Source of the DNA: a virus
Virus record (IMG/VR): IMGVR_UViG_3300006805_000160
Location: 1 to 24,057 of that record
Length of the DNA stretch: 24,057 nt
Strand: one strand, 5' to 3'
Below are positions 7,724 to 15,439 of this stretch, piece after piece. Numbering within the stretch: position 1 is the first letter of the stretch; each line of letters begins with the position of its first letter. Below the pieces are notes generated by a model. It was not told the origin of the DNA and searched no databases. It saw nothing but the letters and a program-made list of their open reading frames with translations. Both the position numbers and the translations under genes were made by a program.

Positions 7724-8319
7724 TGGCCATCACCAACGGCTACTGCACGCTTGCTGAGCTCAAGAGCGTGATGCGCATCAATGACAACGTCGACGACACC
7801 ATGCTTGAGGCACGCATCACCGAAGCCTCGCGAGTCATCGACCAACACTGCGATCGTCGCTTCTATGCCGACGCCAACGCAACCGCTCGGCTCTATGTTC
7901 CACCGGTCGAAGATCTCGTCATGGTTGACGACATCTCAACCACCACCGGCTTGGTCATCAAGACCGACTCGGCTGGCGACGGCACCTACGCCACAACGCT
8001 CACCGCTTCTCAGTATCAGCTCGAGCCAGTCAACGGTCTCGCCAAGGGCTCACCGGTCACGATGATTCGCCCGATCGGTATCTACTTCCTGACCACTGCC
8101 GCCCCTGCCTACCTGCAGGTCACCGCCAAGTGGGGATGGCCATCAGTACCTTCGCCAGTCACCTCAGCCTGCATCCTCCTGGCTGGTCGACTTGTCAAGC
8201 GTGGCGACTCACTACTCGGCGTTGCTGGCTTCGGCGATCTCGGTGCCATCACCGTGCGTGCCATCGACCCCGACGTGGAGCGCATGTTGCGCCCGTATCG
8301 CAATCCGGTCGTCGCCTAA
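7723..8319 (+). CDS. Head-tail connector protein (gp6-like)
   Basis: A 198-residue protein starting at ATG 7723, in a TAATG overlap with the previous stop. The N-terminal CTLAELKSVMRI and ARITEASRVIDQHCDRRFY helices, then a beta-rich middle, and a C-terminal ACILLAGRLVKRGDS helix with a VERMLRPYR end are the usual pattern of the HK97 gp6/connector family that forms a ring below the portal. Its place after the capsid genes and before the tail-terminator-like gene fits, although the glycosyltransferase and methyltransferase separate it from the capsid gene. Confidence 0.78.
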   Translation: MAITNGYCTLAELKSVMRINDNVDDTMLEARITEASRVIDQHCDRRFYADANATARLYVPPVEDLVMVDDISTTTGLVIKTDSAGDGTYATTLTASQYQLEPVNGLAKGSPVTMIRPIGIYFLTTAAPAYLQVTAKWGWPSVPSPVTSACILLAGRLVKRGDSLLGVAGFGDLGAITVRAIDPDVERMLRPYRNPVVA

Positions 8320-8726
8320 TGGCTGGCACCGCCTCTTCGATTCAGACTGCACTCGGCGTCAGGCTTGCAACCGTCTCTGGTCTGCGAGTCGCCGATCATC
8401 TGCCCGAGCAAGTGAACCCGCCGATGGCAGTCATCCAGATGCAGTCGGTGACCTATCACCGCGCAATGGCTGGCGGACTGTCTGAATGGCAGTTCACCAT
8501 CAGCTGCGTTGCCGGTCGCATGGGCGATCGACCTGCACAGATCACGCTCGATGGCTGGATGAGTTACGCCGGCGGTCAATCAATACGAGCAGCGATCGAA
8601 GCCGACAAGACGCTCGGCGGTAACTGCTCCACCCTCAAGGTCGGCGACATGGTCGCCGTACGCCCTCTCTCAATCGGTGATGCCGCTTATCTCACTTGTG
8701 AGTTCAACGTCACCGTCCACGCATAG
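8319..8726 (+). CDS. Tail terminator / head-tail joining protein (probable)
   Basis: A 135-residue protein; the ATG at 8319 overlaps the connector stop (TAATG). The order of predicted elements, an N-terminal helix (SIQTALGVRLATV), the strand PMAVIQMQSVTYHRAM, QFTISCVAGRMGD, a helix with SIRAAIEADKTLGG and a final AYLTCEFNVTVHA strand, fits the tail-terminator/gpU-like fold. Such proteins end tail-tube growth and join the tail to the head. The frame is open upstream to 8130, but that portion lies inside the connector gene. The assignment rests on position, size and fold-like pattern. Confidence 0.6.
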   Translation: MAGTASSIQTALGVRLATVSGLRVADHLPEQVNPPMAVIQMQSVTYHRAMAGGLSEWQFTISCVAGRMGDRPAQITLDGWMSYAGGQSIRAAIEADKTLGGNCSTLKVGDMVAVRPLSIGDAAYLTCEFNVTVHA

Positions 8727-8734
8727 GAGTCCCC

Positions 8735-8914
8735 GTGAACACCTACAAGATCGTCGGCCCACTCAATGTGGTGGGCCACGAACCCGGCGAGATCGTCAGC
8801 GATGACGACCTCGAAGGTTGCGACATCGAGCACCTCATCGGTGCCGGTCATCTCGCAAGCACCAAGTCCAAGACCAATCCGGTCGACAAAGCAACACCTA
8901 CCCAGGAGGACTAA
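8735..8914 (+). CDS. Small hypothetical protein before the tail tube gene
   Basis: A 59-residue ORF starting at GTG 8735, with AGGAG at 8725-8729 and 5-nt spacing. The sequence has a short beta-like start (NTYKIVGPLNVVGHEPGEIV), an acidic middle (SDDDLEGCDIEHLIGAGHLA) and a polar Lys/Thr tail. The GHEPGEIVS..DLEG..IEHLIGAGHL pattern resembles short accessory proteins seen in many actinophage head-tail modules, whose function is unknown. The end of the gene contains AGGAGG (8904-8909), which serves as SD for the tail tube gene, so translation of the two is linked. Confidence 0.72.
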   Translation: MNTYKIVGPLNVVGHEPGEIVSDDDLEGCDIEHLIGAGHLASTKSKTNPVDKATPTQED

Positions 8915-8920
8915 GCCGTC

Positions 8921-9325
8921 ATGGCCATCGTCATCACCAATGCAAATGTTTCCGTCGGCGGCGTAGACCTCTCAAGTCACATCACCAAGGTCACACTCTC
9001 AACGACTCGAGCAGAAATTGAGACCACGACATTCGGCAACACTGCCGTGCGTCGCGTCGCCGGTCTCGCTGACTCTTCAGTAGCGATCGACTTCAATCAA
9101 GACTTCGCCGCTAGCTCGGTCGAAACCACGCTCTACCCATTAATCGGCAGCACCGCCACTGTCGTCGTCAAGCCGAACGGCACCGCCGCCGGCACAGCGA
9201 ACCCGTCGTACACCTTCTCGGCGCTTGTCACCGAATGGATGCCACTCGATGCGCAGGTCGGCGAACTCGCCTCTGCCTCCATCACCTGGCCAATCGACGG
9301 AACCATCGCGAAGGCGACGGCTTAG
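8921..9325 (+). CDS. Major tail (tube) protein
   Basis: A 134-residue protein that would polymerise as hexameric rings into the tail tube. The pattern MAIVITNANVSVGGVDLSSH, then TKVTLSTTRAEIETTTFGNT and a C-terminal Ig-like beta series ending ASITWPIDGTI, is typical of short actinophage tail tube proteins. AGGAGG (8904-8909) lies upstream of the ATG at 8921 with 11-nt spacing. The next two ORFs are tail assembly chaperones, which supports the call. The length is at the short end for tube proteins and there is no extra C-terminal domain. Confidence 0.85.
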   Translation: MAIVITNANVSVGGVDLSSHITKVTLSTTRAEIETTTFGNTAVRRVAGLADSSVAIDFNQDFAASSVETTLYPLIGSTATVVVKPNGTAAGTANPSYTFSALVTEWMPLDAQVGELASASITWPIDGTIAKATA

Positions 9326-9327
9326 TC

Positions 9328-9603
9328 ATGGCTGCTCTCATGCGTCTTCGGGTCGTCCCTACACAGGGCGAGCCGTATGAGATCCCCGTCACCCCCAAGG
9401 TCATCGTCGCTGCCGAGCGTCAGTTCGCCAAGCCGATGACCCAACTGTTCGGCCAGGACGCCTCCTATGAAGCGCTCTGCTGGGCAGCCTGGAAGGGCTC
9501 GCACGTTTCCGGTCTTGTCGTGAAACCATTCGACGAATGGCTTGACGACATCGACTCGATCGAAGCCGGCGACGAGCCGCGCGTCCCTTTAGAGAAAGCA
9601 TGA
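9328..9603 (+). CDS. Tail assembly chaperone, short form (gpG-like)
   Basis: A 91-residue protein starting at ATG 9328, 2 nt after the tail tube stop. Short chaperones of this kind bind the tape measure protein during tail assembly. The N-terminal beta part (ALMRLRVVPTQGEPYEIPVTP) and helical AAERQFAKPMTQLF and SYEALCWAAWKG segments with an acidic WLDDIDSIEAGDEP end match the actinophage chaperone pattern. Four codons before its stop is the heptamer CCCTTTA (9585-9591) in the correct phase for -1 slippage, which yields the long form. Confidence 0.8.
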   Translation: MAALMRLRVVPTQGEPYEIPVTPKVIVAAERQFAKPMTQLFGQDASYEALCWAAWKGSHVSGLVVKPFDEWLDDIDSIEAGDEPRVPLEKA

Positions 9604-9725
9604 CGATGCTGGTGGCGCAGGTCTCTGTTGCCACCAGCATCGCACCCAACGATCTGCTCGACACTCCACCGGACGTGTTCTGGGCGATCGTTGCGGTACT
9701 GAAGGAACAATCTCGGAAGGGGTAG
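9328..9725 (+). CDS. Tail assembly chaperone, long form by programmed -1 frameshift (gpGT-like)
   Basis: Reading 9328-9591, slipping back one base at C-CCT-TTA, and continuing 9591-9725 gives a product of about 132 residues. The added 44 residues run from RESMTMLVAQVSVATSI to KEQSRKG and include NDLLDTPPDVFWAIVAVL, a pattern typical of the gpT part of actinophage chaperones. The -1 frame is open from 9546, so the two reading frames overlap across the slip site. In lambda and many siphophages both forms are needed in a fixed ratio for tail assembly. The downstream ORF also contains ATGs (9600, 9606), but neither has a good SD, so frameshifting is the better explanation. Confidence 0.78.
9585..9591 (+). 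promoter_or_regulatory. Slippery heptamer CCCTTTA for -1 frameshifting
   Basis: The zero-frame reading is GTC-CCT-TTA. After slippage both tRNAs can re-pair as CCC-TTT. This fits the X-XXY-YYZ rule exactly, and the -1 frame then runs to a stop at 9723-9725. Confidence 0.78.
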
Positions 9726-9727
9726 TC

Positions 9728-10297
9728 ATGGCCAAGAAGGTCAAGGGCATGGCCACCGAAATCGAGAGCGGTGGACTTGAAACCACTGTTGTCTTGAATG
9801 GCTACAACGATTTTAAAAAGAAACTGAAACTCGCCGACGCTGATCTTCGCAAAGCAATGGACAAAGAGATAAAGAGTTTCATCACTCCAGTCTCAGCGCT
9901 TGCCAAGTCCTACGTCCCCTCTGTTGCCATGCGCAACTGGAAGAGCGGCGGCAAGGGCGTGTGGAGTAGTCGACTCGGCTGGGATCAGTCTGAGGTTCTC
10001 AAAGGCATCGTCGTCCGCCAAGGCGGAAGTCGAAGCAAAGGCTCTGCAACCTCGGCCGCCTGGCGCATTCAGAACAAGTCAGCCGCCGGCGCAGTGTATG
10101 AACTCGCCGGCAAAAAGTCTAAGGGCAGCGGCACTGCTGGCATCAGTTTCATCAACGCCATCACGCTTCGTGGTGGTCGACCATCTCGCCTCATCTGGCG
10201 TGCATGGGATGCGAAGGGCGGCGAGCAAGCGATCACTCGATCAGTGCTCGAGACGATCAACAAGTTTGAGAACGAGCTGCAACGCAAGCTCGACTAA
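9728..10297 (+). CDS. HK97 gp10-like tail/neck protein (tentative)
   Basis: A 189-residue basic protein starting at ATG 9728, with GGAAGGGG (9715-9722) upstream. The pattern of an N-terminal helix (DADLRKAMDKEIKSFITPVSALAKSYVP), a Gly/Lys-rich middle, an AGAVYELAGKKS segment and a C-terminal RGGRPSRLIWRAWD resembles HK97 gp10-type proteins that join head and tail. Such genes usually lie before the tail tube gene; here it is between the chaperones and the tape measure gene, which is unusual. Composition is slightly more A-rich near 9790-9880. The family call is by pattern only. Confidence 0.5.
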   Translation: MAKKVKGMATEIESGGLETTVVLNGYNDFKKKLKLADADLRKAMDKEIKSFITPVSALAKSYVPSVAMRNWKSGGKGVWSSRLGWDQSEVLKGIVVRQGGSRSKGSATSAAWRIQNKSAAGAVYELAGKKSKGSGTAGISFINAITLRGGRPSRLIWRAWDAKGGEQAITRSVLETINKFENELQRKLD

Positions 10298-10315
10298 CGC
10301 AGGACTGAGGACGCT

Positions 10316-12499
10316 ATGGCTGTCAATCTGAATGTCATCTCTCAGTTCGATGCGAAGGGCCTCAACCGGGCGCAGTCAGAACTAGACAAGCTGGCGAAGT
10401 CGACCTCGAGCATCTCAACAAAACTCTCAGGCGCAGCAAAGGTCGCCGGCGCTGGCATCCTCATCGGTGCTGGCGCAGTCGCTGCCGGACTGTTCGAGAT
10501 CGGGTCGTCATTCGACGAAGCCTTCGACAACATTCGCATCGGCACCGGCGCAACCGGTCCAGCGCTTGAGGCACTGCAGGCCGACATGAAAGCGGTCGCC
10601 GGCACAGTGCCTGCATCGTTCGGCGATGCTGGCAAAGCCATCACCGTGTTCTCACAGAAACTCGGCCTCACCGGCGCACCATTGCAGACACTCTCTAGCC
10701 AGGTGCTCGAGCTGTCACGCATGACTAGCACCGATCTAGGCGGCAACCTCACAGCAGTGACCGACGTGTTCAACAACTTCGGCGTCGGTGCTGCTGACCA
10801 ATCGGGCAAACTTGATCTCCTGTTCCGTGCCTCGCAAGCCTCTGGCGTGTCAGTCGCGGAACTCGCCGGCACCATGAGTGGAGCCGGCGTTGTTCTGCGT
10901 GAAGTTGGTCTCTCCTTCGACCAGTCCGCAGGCTTCCTGGCGACACTTGCCAAGGCTGGCGTCGACGCTGGCGACGTGATGCCCGCACTCAGCAAGTCCC
11001 TCGCCGTTGCAGCAAAGAACGGCAAAGACGCTTCGGCAGTATTCAGCGAAACCTTCAACGCAATCAAGGGCGCACCTAGCGACGTTGCTGGCGCAGGCAT
11101 TGCACTCGACGTGTTCGGCGCAAAGGCTGGCCCGAAACTCGCCGCACTCATTCGTGAAGGCAAACTCTCTTTCGAGGACATGACCGCAGCCATCGCAGGC
11201 GGCGGAGAAACCATCCTCGGCGCAAGTGCAGACACTCAAGACTTTGCCGAGAAACTCACACTCCTCAAGAACCGTGTGTTCTTGGCCATCGAACCAATCG
11301 CTACTCGAGTCTTTAACAAGATCGGGCAGGTCATGGACGAGCTCGGCCCGAAGGTCGACGAGCTCACGAAGTTCATGAAAGAACACAAAGACATGATGGT
11401 CATCGTCGCCGGCGTGCTCGGCGGCATCATGATCATCGTCCTCACCGCCTACACAGTCTCGATGCTCGCCGCTATCGCTGCGACTGTTGCTGCAGCTGCA
11501 CCATTCATCGCCATCGGCGTCGCCATTGCAGCGATGGTGGCTGCGGCCCTGTATCTCTGGAACAACTGGGACCAGGTCTGGCAGTGGGTTATGGATCACA
11601 AAGCCTACGCAGCGATCATCGCAATCCTCGGCAGCGTCATCATTGTGCCGATCGTCCTGCTCATCGCGACGATCAAGTGGCTGCAGGCCAACTGGGAAAA
11701 CGTCTGGTCAAAGATTCAAGCCGTCACTAGCTTTGTTTGGGGCATCATCAAGCCGATCTGGGATGCGATCTCTTTTTACATCACCAACATCTTGATCCCT
11801 TACGTCAACTTTCTCTGGGATGTTTTTCAGAACGTGTGGACGTGGATCAGCGAGAAGATCAGCAAAGTCTGGAACAACATCATCAAGCCGATCTGGGATG
11901 CGATCTACGGCTACATCGTCAACTATCTCATCCCCTGGTATCAGAAACTGTGGGAGATAGTTCGAGAGGTATGGGACAACGTCTCGTCAAAGATCAGCAC
12001 GGCATGGGGCGTAATTTCGACAGTGTTTGAAAGCGTCAAGAACGGCATCGCCACTGTCTGGGGATTCTTCCAGACCGCCAAGGACATCATCAGCGGCGTC
12101 TTTACGAACATTGCCGACGCAATCAGCGGCCCTTTCAAGACTGCCTTCAACTTCATCTCGGACGCATGGAACAACACCGTCGGCAAGTTGTCTTGGTCTG
12201 TCCCTGGCTGGGTGCCAATCATCGGCGGCAACAAGATCTCAGCGCCACAACTCCCAACCTTCGCCGAGGGAGGCATCTTTAACACCGGCATCGGCGGCGG
12301 CTCTGGTCTCGCTGTCCTGCATGACAATGAAATGATCCTGAATCCGCAACAGCAGAAAGCATTGTTCAGCGGCAACGGTCTCGGCGGTGGTGGCGCAATC
12401 AACGTCACGATCAACATGCCCCCTGGCTCTAACGGCTCCGATGTCGTCAACGCAATCAAGCGCTACGAAAAGACCAACGGCACCTCCTGGAGAAACTGA
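10316..12499 (+). CDS. Tail tape measure protein
   Basis: A 727-residue protein that would set tail length and may help DNA entry. An N-terminal helical region (to about 60) leads into a hydrophobic Gly/Ala segment and the conserved tape-measure core (about 85-330, for example GATGPALEALQADMKAVAGTVP and TAVTDVFNNFG). Hydrophobic stretches near 362-420 (VIVAGVLGGIMIIVLTAYTV and on) are likely membrane-spanning. Residues about 430-620 are Trp-rich, with an imperfect 45-residue repeat around IIKPIWDAI. The C-terminus is Gly-rich with AEGGIFNTGIGGGSGLAVLHDNE. GAGG at 10307-10310 precedes the ATG by 5 nt. The length would predict a tail of roughly 100 nm by the usual 0.15 nm per residue rule. Confidence 0.92.
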   Translation: MAVNLNVISQFDAKGLNRAQSELDKLAKSTSSISTKLSGAAKVAGAGILIGAGAVAAGLFEIGSSFDEAFDNIRIGTGATGPALEALQADMKAVAGTVPASFGDAGKAITVFSQKLGLTGAPLQTLSSQVLELSRMTSTDLGGNLTAVTDVFNNFGVGAADQSGKLDLLFRASQASGVSVAELAGTMSGAGVVLREVGLSFDQSAGFLATLAKAGVDAGDVMPALSKSLAVAAKNGKDASAVFSETFNAIKGAPSDVAGAGIALDVFGAKAGPKLAALIREGKLSFEDMTAAIAGGGETILGASADTQDFAEKLTLLKNRVFLAIEPIATRVFNKIGQVMDELGPKVDELTKFMKEHKDMMVIVAGVLGGIMIIVLTAYTVSMLAAIAATVAAAAPFIAIGVAIAAMVAAALYLWNNWDQVWQWVMDHKAYAAIIAILGSVIIVPIVLLIATIKWLQANWENVWSKIQAVTSFVWGIIKPIWDAISFYITNILIPYVNFLWDVFQNVWTWISEKISKVWNNIIKPIWDAIYGYIVNYLIPWYQKLWEIVREVWDNVSSKISTAWGVISTVFESVKNGIATVWGFFQTAKDIISGVFTNIADAISGPFKTAFNFISDAWNNTVGKLSWSVPGWVPIIGGNKISAPQLPTFAEGGIFNTGIGGGSGLAVLHDNEMILNPQQQKALFSGNGLGGGGAINVTINMPPGSNGSDVVNAIKRYEKTNGTSWRN
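11743..11906 (+). repeat. In-frame 29-bp direct repeat within the tape measure gene
   Basis: An identical 29-bp segment, beginning CATCATCAAGCCGATC, occurs at 11743-11771 and 11878-11906, 135 bp (45 codons) apart and in frame. It encodes IIKPIWDAI in both copies and marks a duplicated Trp-rich module. Confidence 0.85.
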
Positions 12500-13851
12500 T
12501 GGGCGTCACAGGATGGGCAAACGCCTCAGGCTCACAAGTCACGCTCTATGTCGAAATCGACTTCTCCGAAGCCATTGGTGAGGTCGGCACCTCTAACGCT
12601 CCGACACTGCGCACGCTGTGGGATTCGGCGACGTGGGATGCCAGCGCTGCAATCTGGTCATCGAATACGCCGGTCTACACCGATGTCACCGAATGGGTGC
12701 TTGGTGTTTCTACCGGTCATGCTTTCAGCCGAGACACAAACAAATACAACACTTCGAGCGCGACGATCTCGCTGAGCAACACTGACGGCCGCTTCTCGCC
12801 GCTGAACACTTCCTCGCCTTATCGCGTCGGTGCTTACTCAGGCATCGGCCCGTTGCGCCCTGCACGAATCCGAGCTGCCACAAGCTCTCAGACCTTCACG
12901 CTCTTCACTGGCTATGTCCAGGAATGGAACGAGCAATACCCCGACATGGGCGGCAACGCCACTGTCGAGGTTTCACTGGTGGGCGTCGAAGGCCGCATGG
13001 GCGACTACACCCGAGTCGCTACAACAGCCACCGGCTCAGGCGAGAACGCTTCGTCGCGCATTCAGCGCATCTTGTCTTCTGTTGGTTTCACTGGCGAGCA
13101 GTACCTCTCAACAGGCACGAACGCTCTCCAGGCGACAACGCTTGAGGGTAACGCTATGGATGAGCTGCAACTTGTCGCTGACTCTCAGGGCGGCGCTATC
13201 TGGTTCGGCCCTGACGGTGCCTGCTACTTCGACGGCATCAATGCCCTACGAAATCGCGCCGCAAATACGTTTGACGCCATCGTCTTCACGACTGCGAAAG
13301 ACTCAACCAGCGATGCTGCTCAGTTCGGCTACTCAGACATCGCCTACTCATACGACGGCTCGCTTACGAAGAACATCTATTCCTACGCCGCTGTCGGTGG
13401 AGCAACGCAAACTGTCGCCGACGAAGTCTCACGATCTCTTTATGGCGATCGCCAAGTGTCTCGCTCCGATCTGCTCTGCACCTCTGGTGCCGACGTGATG
13501 ACGTTGGCAGAAAGAGATCTTGCCTTTCACAAGGGCACCGAGATGCGTGTCGAATCGGTGACGGTCCTGCCTCGAGCAGAAACCGATGTCACGATCTCAA
13601 CACCGTTGACTCAGTGGGATCTTCTGTTGGGTAACTCTTTGCGCGCAGGTTGCAAGGTCGTCATGGATAAGCGCCTTGGCACCGCACTGCCAACCACCCT
13701 TGAGCGCTACTGCCTGCTGCAAGGAATCAATCACAACATCACCCCAGACAACTGGTCAACAGGTTATGAGTTCACATCGGCGACGGTGCTGCACGAGATG
13801 ACTGTGCCATGGGATGAGTTTCTATGGGACACAGGAGTCTGGTCATGGTAG
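12499..13851 (+). CDS. Minor tail protein / tail-tip hub
   Basis: A 450-residue protein directly after the tape measure gene, overlapping its stop by one base (TGATG). The N-terminal part has VYTDVTEWV, then SATISLSNTDGRFSPLN, an SPYRVG segment and a LFTGYVQEW strand. This order is common in actinophage minor tail proteins thought to form the distal tail and hub at the tail tip. The middle and C-terminal parts are beta-rich with few Cys, ending in DEFLWDTGVWSW. No lytic or carbohydrate-cleaving motif is visible. Receptor contact or tail-tip assembly is the likely role. Confidence 0.75.
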   Translation: MGVTGWANASGSQVTLYVEIDFSEAIGEVGTSNAPTLRTLWDSATWDASAAIWSSNTPVYTDVTEWVLGVSTGHAFSRDTNKYNTSSATISLSNTDGRFSPLNTSSPYRVGAYSGIGPLRPARIRAATSSQTFTLFTGYVQEWNEQYPDMGGNATVEVSLVGVEGRMGDYTRVATTATGSGENASSRIQRILSSVGFTGEQYLSTGTNALQATTLEGNAMDELQLVADSQGGAIWFGPDGACYFDGINALRNRAANTFDAIVFTTAKDSTSDAAQFGYSDIAYSYDGSLTKNIYSYAAVGGATQTVADEVSRSLYGDRQVSRSDLLCTSGADVMTLAERDLAFHKGTEMRVESVTVLPRAETDVTISTPLTQWDLLLGNSLRAGCKVVMDKRLGTALPTTLERYCLLQGINHNITPDNWSTGYEFTSATVLHEMTVPWDEFLWDTGVWSW

Positions 13852-14117
13852 TTGCCGTCATCGTTCACCCAATCGACACAGAGAAGCATCCAACGATCCC
13901 TGCTGGGTTTCGTTGGTGCGCTCAGTTCGGCACTAATCCAATCGACGCTTCGCAGTATCTCAACGCAGGCTGGGAGCCATCAATCAACGATGCCTCAGTC
14001 ACCGGCGAAATGGTTGCCAGTTCCATCTACAAAGCGTTCAGGATCATGGGCATCGAGTGTGACTACCTCGGCGTCATCCAACTTGCCGACGACCCAATCC
14101 CCGCAGAGGAGATCTGA
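13845..14117 (+). CDS. Hypothetical 90-residue tail-region protein
   Basis: The ATG at 13845 overlaps the end of the minor tail gene (stop 13849-13851) and has AGGAG (13832-13836) 8 nt upstream. The protein starts with VVAVIVHPIDTEKHPTIPAG, has a W-C pair (FRWCAQFG), and a helix-rich second half with SIYKAFRIMGIECDYLG, ending acidic. I recognise no domain. The overlap with the minor tail gene upstream and the 1-base TGATG overlap with the tail-tip gene downstream place it in the same operon, so a tail-tip or fibre-attachment role is likely but unproven. Confidence 0.68.
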   Translation: MVVAVIVHPIDTEKHPTIPAGFRWCAQFGTNPIDASQYLNAGWEPSINDASVTGEMVASSIYKAFRIMGIECDYLGVIQLADDPIPAEEI

Positions 14118-14755
14118 TGCCTTACACAACAGTCGTCGCCGGTACCTACGCCACCGCCTCATGGGCGAACGCCAACGTGCGCGACCAGGTCATCACCACT
14201 TTCGCCAGCACTACGACTCGCGACGCCAACATCACCGTCCCGGTCGAAGGCATGGTCTGTTTCATCGCTAGCAATGACGCCAATGAGGGTTTGTACGTTT
14301 ATCACGGTGCCACTGGTGGCTGGCGAAAAGGACCAGGCTGGAACGCACCGTGGGGAGTGATGTCGTATGTTCAAACAACGACCTCGCAGCTCAGCATCAC
14401 AACACGCATTGCTGCAACAGGTATGACTACCGGCTCTGTTACTTATGTCGCCAACCGACTGCTGCGTGTCACCGTTCTCACTCCGAAGATGTCTTCCACT
14501 CTCGCCAACACCCGCATCGAAACCTTCCTAGTCAACGGCTCAACGACTGTGTCTAGTTGCACATCAGTGTCTCCTACTGCTGGCGTCGGGATGGCAACAG
14601 GACTTTCATTTTACGAAACAACCACTGCCGGAGCGCGCACCTATCTGCTGGAAATTGGCAGAAATGACGCAAGCACTGTTCAAACAAACGCTGCTTCGAC
14701 TAACCCATTCCAACTCATTGTTGAAGACATCGGCCCATCCGGCGCACCGGCGTAA
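14117..14755 (+). CDS. Tail-tip protein, copy 1 of a paralogous pair
   Basis: A 212-residue protein starting at ATG 14117, with AGAGGAG (14105-14111) 5 nt upstream. The N-terminal motif YTTVVAGTYATASWANANVRDQV is shared, with changes, by the next gene, as are a mid-protein GWNAPWGV segment and the C-terminal IVEDIGPSGAP. The VRDQ motif at this place is common at the N-terminus of phage tail proteins. The middle is a Ser/Thr-rich beta region (about 80-200) that looks like a receptor- or glycan-binding module. It probably attaches by its N-terminus to the tail tip and presents the variable middle. Confidence 0.7.
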   Translation: MPYTTVVAGTYATASWANANVRDQVITTFASTTTRDANITVPVEGMVCFIASNDANEGLYVYHGATGGWRKGPGWNAPWGVMSYVQTTTSQLSITTRIAATGMTTGSVTYVANRLLRVTVLTPKMSSTLANTRIETFLVNGSTTVSSCTSVSPTAGVGMATGLSFYETTTAGARTYLLEIGRNDASTVQTNAASTNPFQLIVEDIGPSGAPA

Positions 14756-14767
14756 GGACTCTGACTC

Positions 14768-15439
14768 ATGGCATACACAACACTCGTTAGCGGCACCAAC
14801 ATCACAAGCTCATGGGCAAACGCCAGTGTGCGCGATCAAGTCGTTTCGCCGTTTGTGACTTCTGCCGCCCGAACCGCAGCGATCACTTCTCCCGTCGCCG
14901 GCATGGTGTCATCGCTCACCACTTACGACAAAACTGAGGGCATTGAGTTCTACAACTCAGCCGGCCAGTGGCGTAAGCCGTGGAACATGCCGTGGGGAAT
15001 CATCACCACCACCGCTGGTGGCACATCGAATCTTGGCTACGTCGACGTCACATCGACTCAAGGGTCCATCGGTGCCACTGGCGTGTCTCTGACAAACATG
15101 ACGATGACTTTCAACACAGCCGCCAATCGCATGTATCGACTCAGCATTCACACCAACTTCTACTCAACACAAGCTGGAGATACGGCCGCACTCCTCGCAC
15201 TCATTGATGGATCAAATGTGGGCTACGCGTTATCTGGCGACCTGACTGCAACCTCGGCGTCGCTGAGAAGTCTGGACCTTGTCAAGCCATTCACAAGAAC
15301 CACTGGTGGTTCCATGTCCGTAATCATGCAGGCCTATCGCCAATCTGGTCCTGGCGGAACACTCACCATGCAGGCTTCTGCTGTGAACCCTGCCACCATG
15401 CTCATCGAAGACATCGGCCCCGCCGGCGCACCGTCCTGA
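14768..15439 (+). CDS. Tail-tip protein, copy 2 of a paralogous pair
   Basis: A 223-residue paralogue of the preceding protein. Conserved landmarks are YTTLVSGTNITSSWANASVRDQV at the N-terminus, KPWNMPWGI in the middle and MLIEDIGPAGAPS at the end, while the beta-rich middle (about 85-205) has diverged strongly. The ATG at 14768 is preceded by a modest AGGA (14754-14757). The two genes are separated by only 12 nt, consistent with tandem duplication followed by divergence of the middle. The pattern suggests two adhesins with different targets or a heteromeric tip. Confidence 0.7.
   Translation: MAYTTLVSGTNITSSWANASVRDQVVSPFVTSAARTAAITSPVAGMVSSLTTYDKTEGIEFYNSAGQWRKPWNMPWGIITTTAGGTSNLGYVDVTSTQGSIGATGVSLTNMTMTFNTAANRMYRLSIHTNFYSTQAGDTAALLALIDGSNVGYALSGDLTATSASLRSLDLVKPFTRTTGGSMSVIMQAYRQSGPGGTLTMQASAVNPATMLIEDIGPAGAPS

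Noticed and set aside
9600-9725. Independent small gene after the short tail chaperone
   Set aside because: No good SD for ATG 9600 or 9606, while a perfectly phased CCCTTTA slip site lies just upstream.
10342-11235. 297-codon minus-strand ORF opposite the tape measure gene
   Set aside because: Low-complexity Ala/Ser/Pro composition typical of the antisense of GC-rich coding DNA; the tape measure gene explains the region.
12830-13498. 222-codon + strand ORF inside the minor tail gene
   Set aside because: Ser/Thr/Pro-rich shadow frame without SD.
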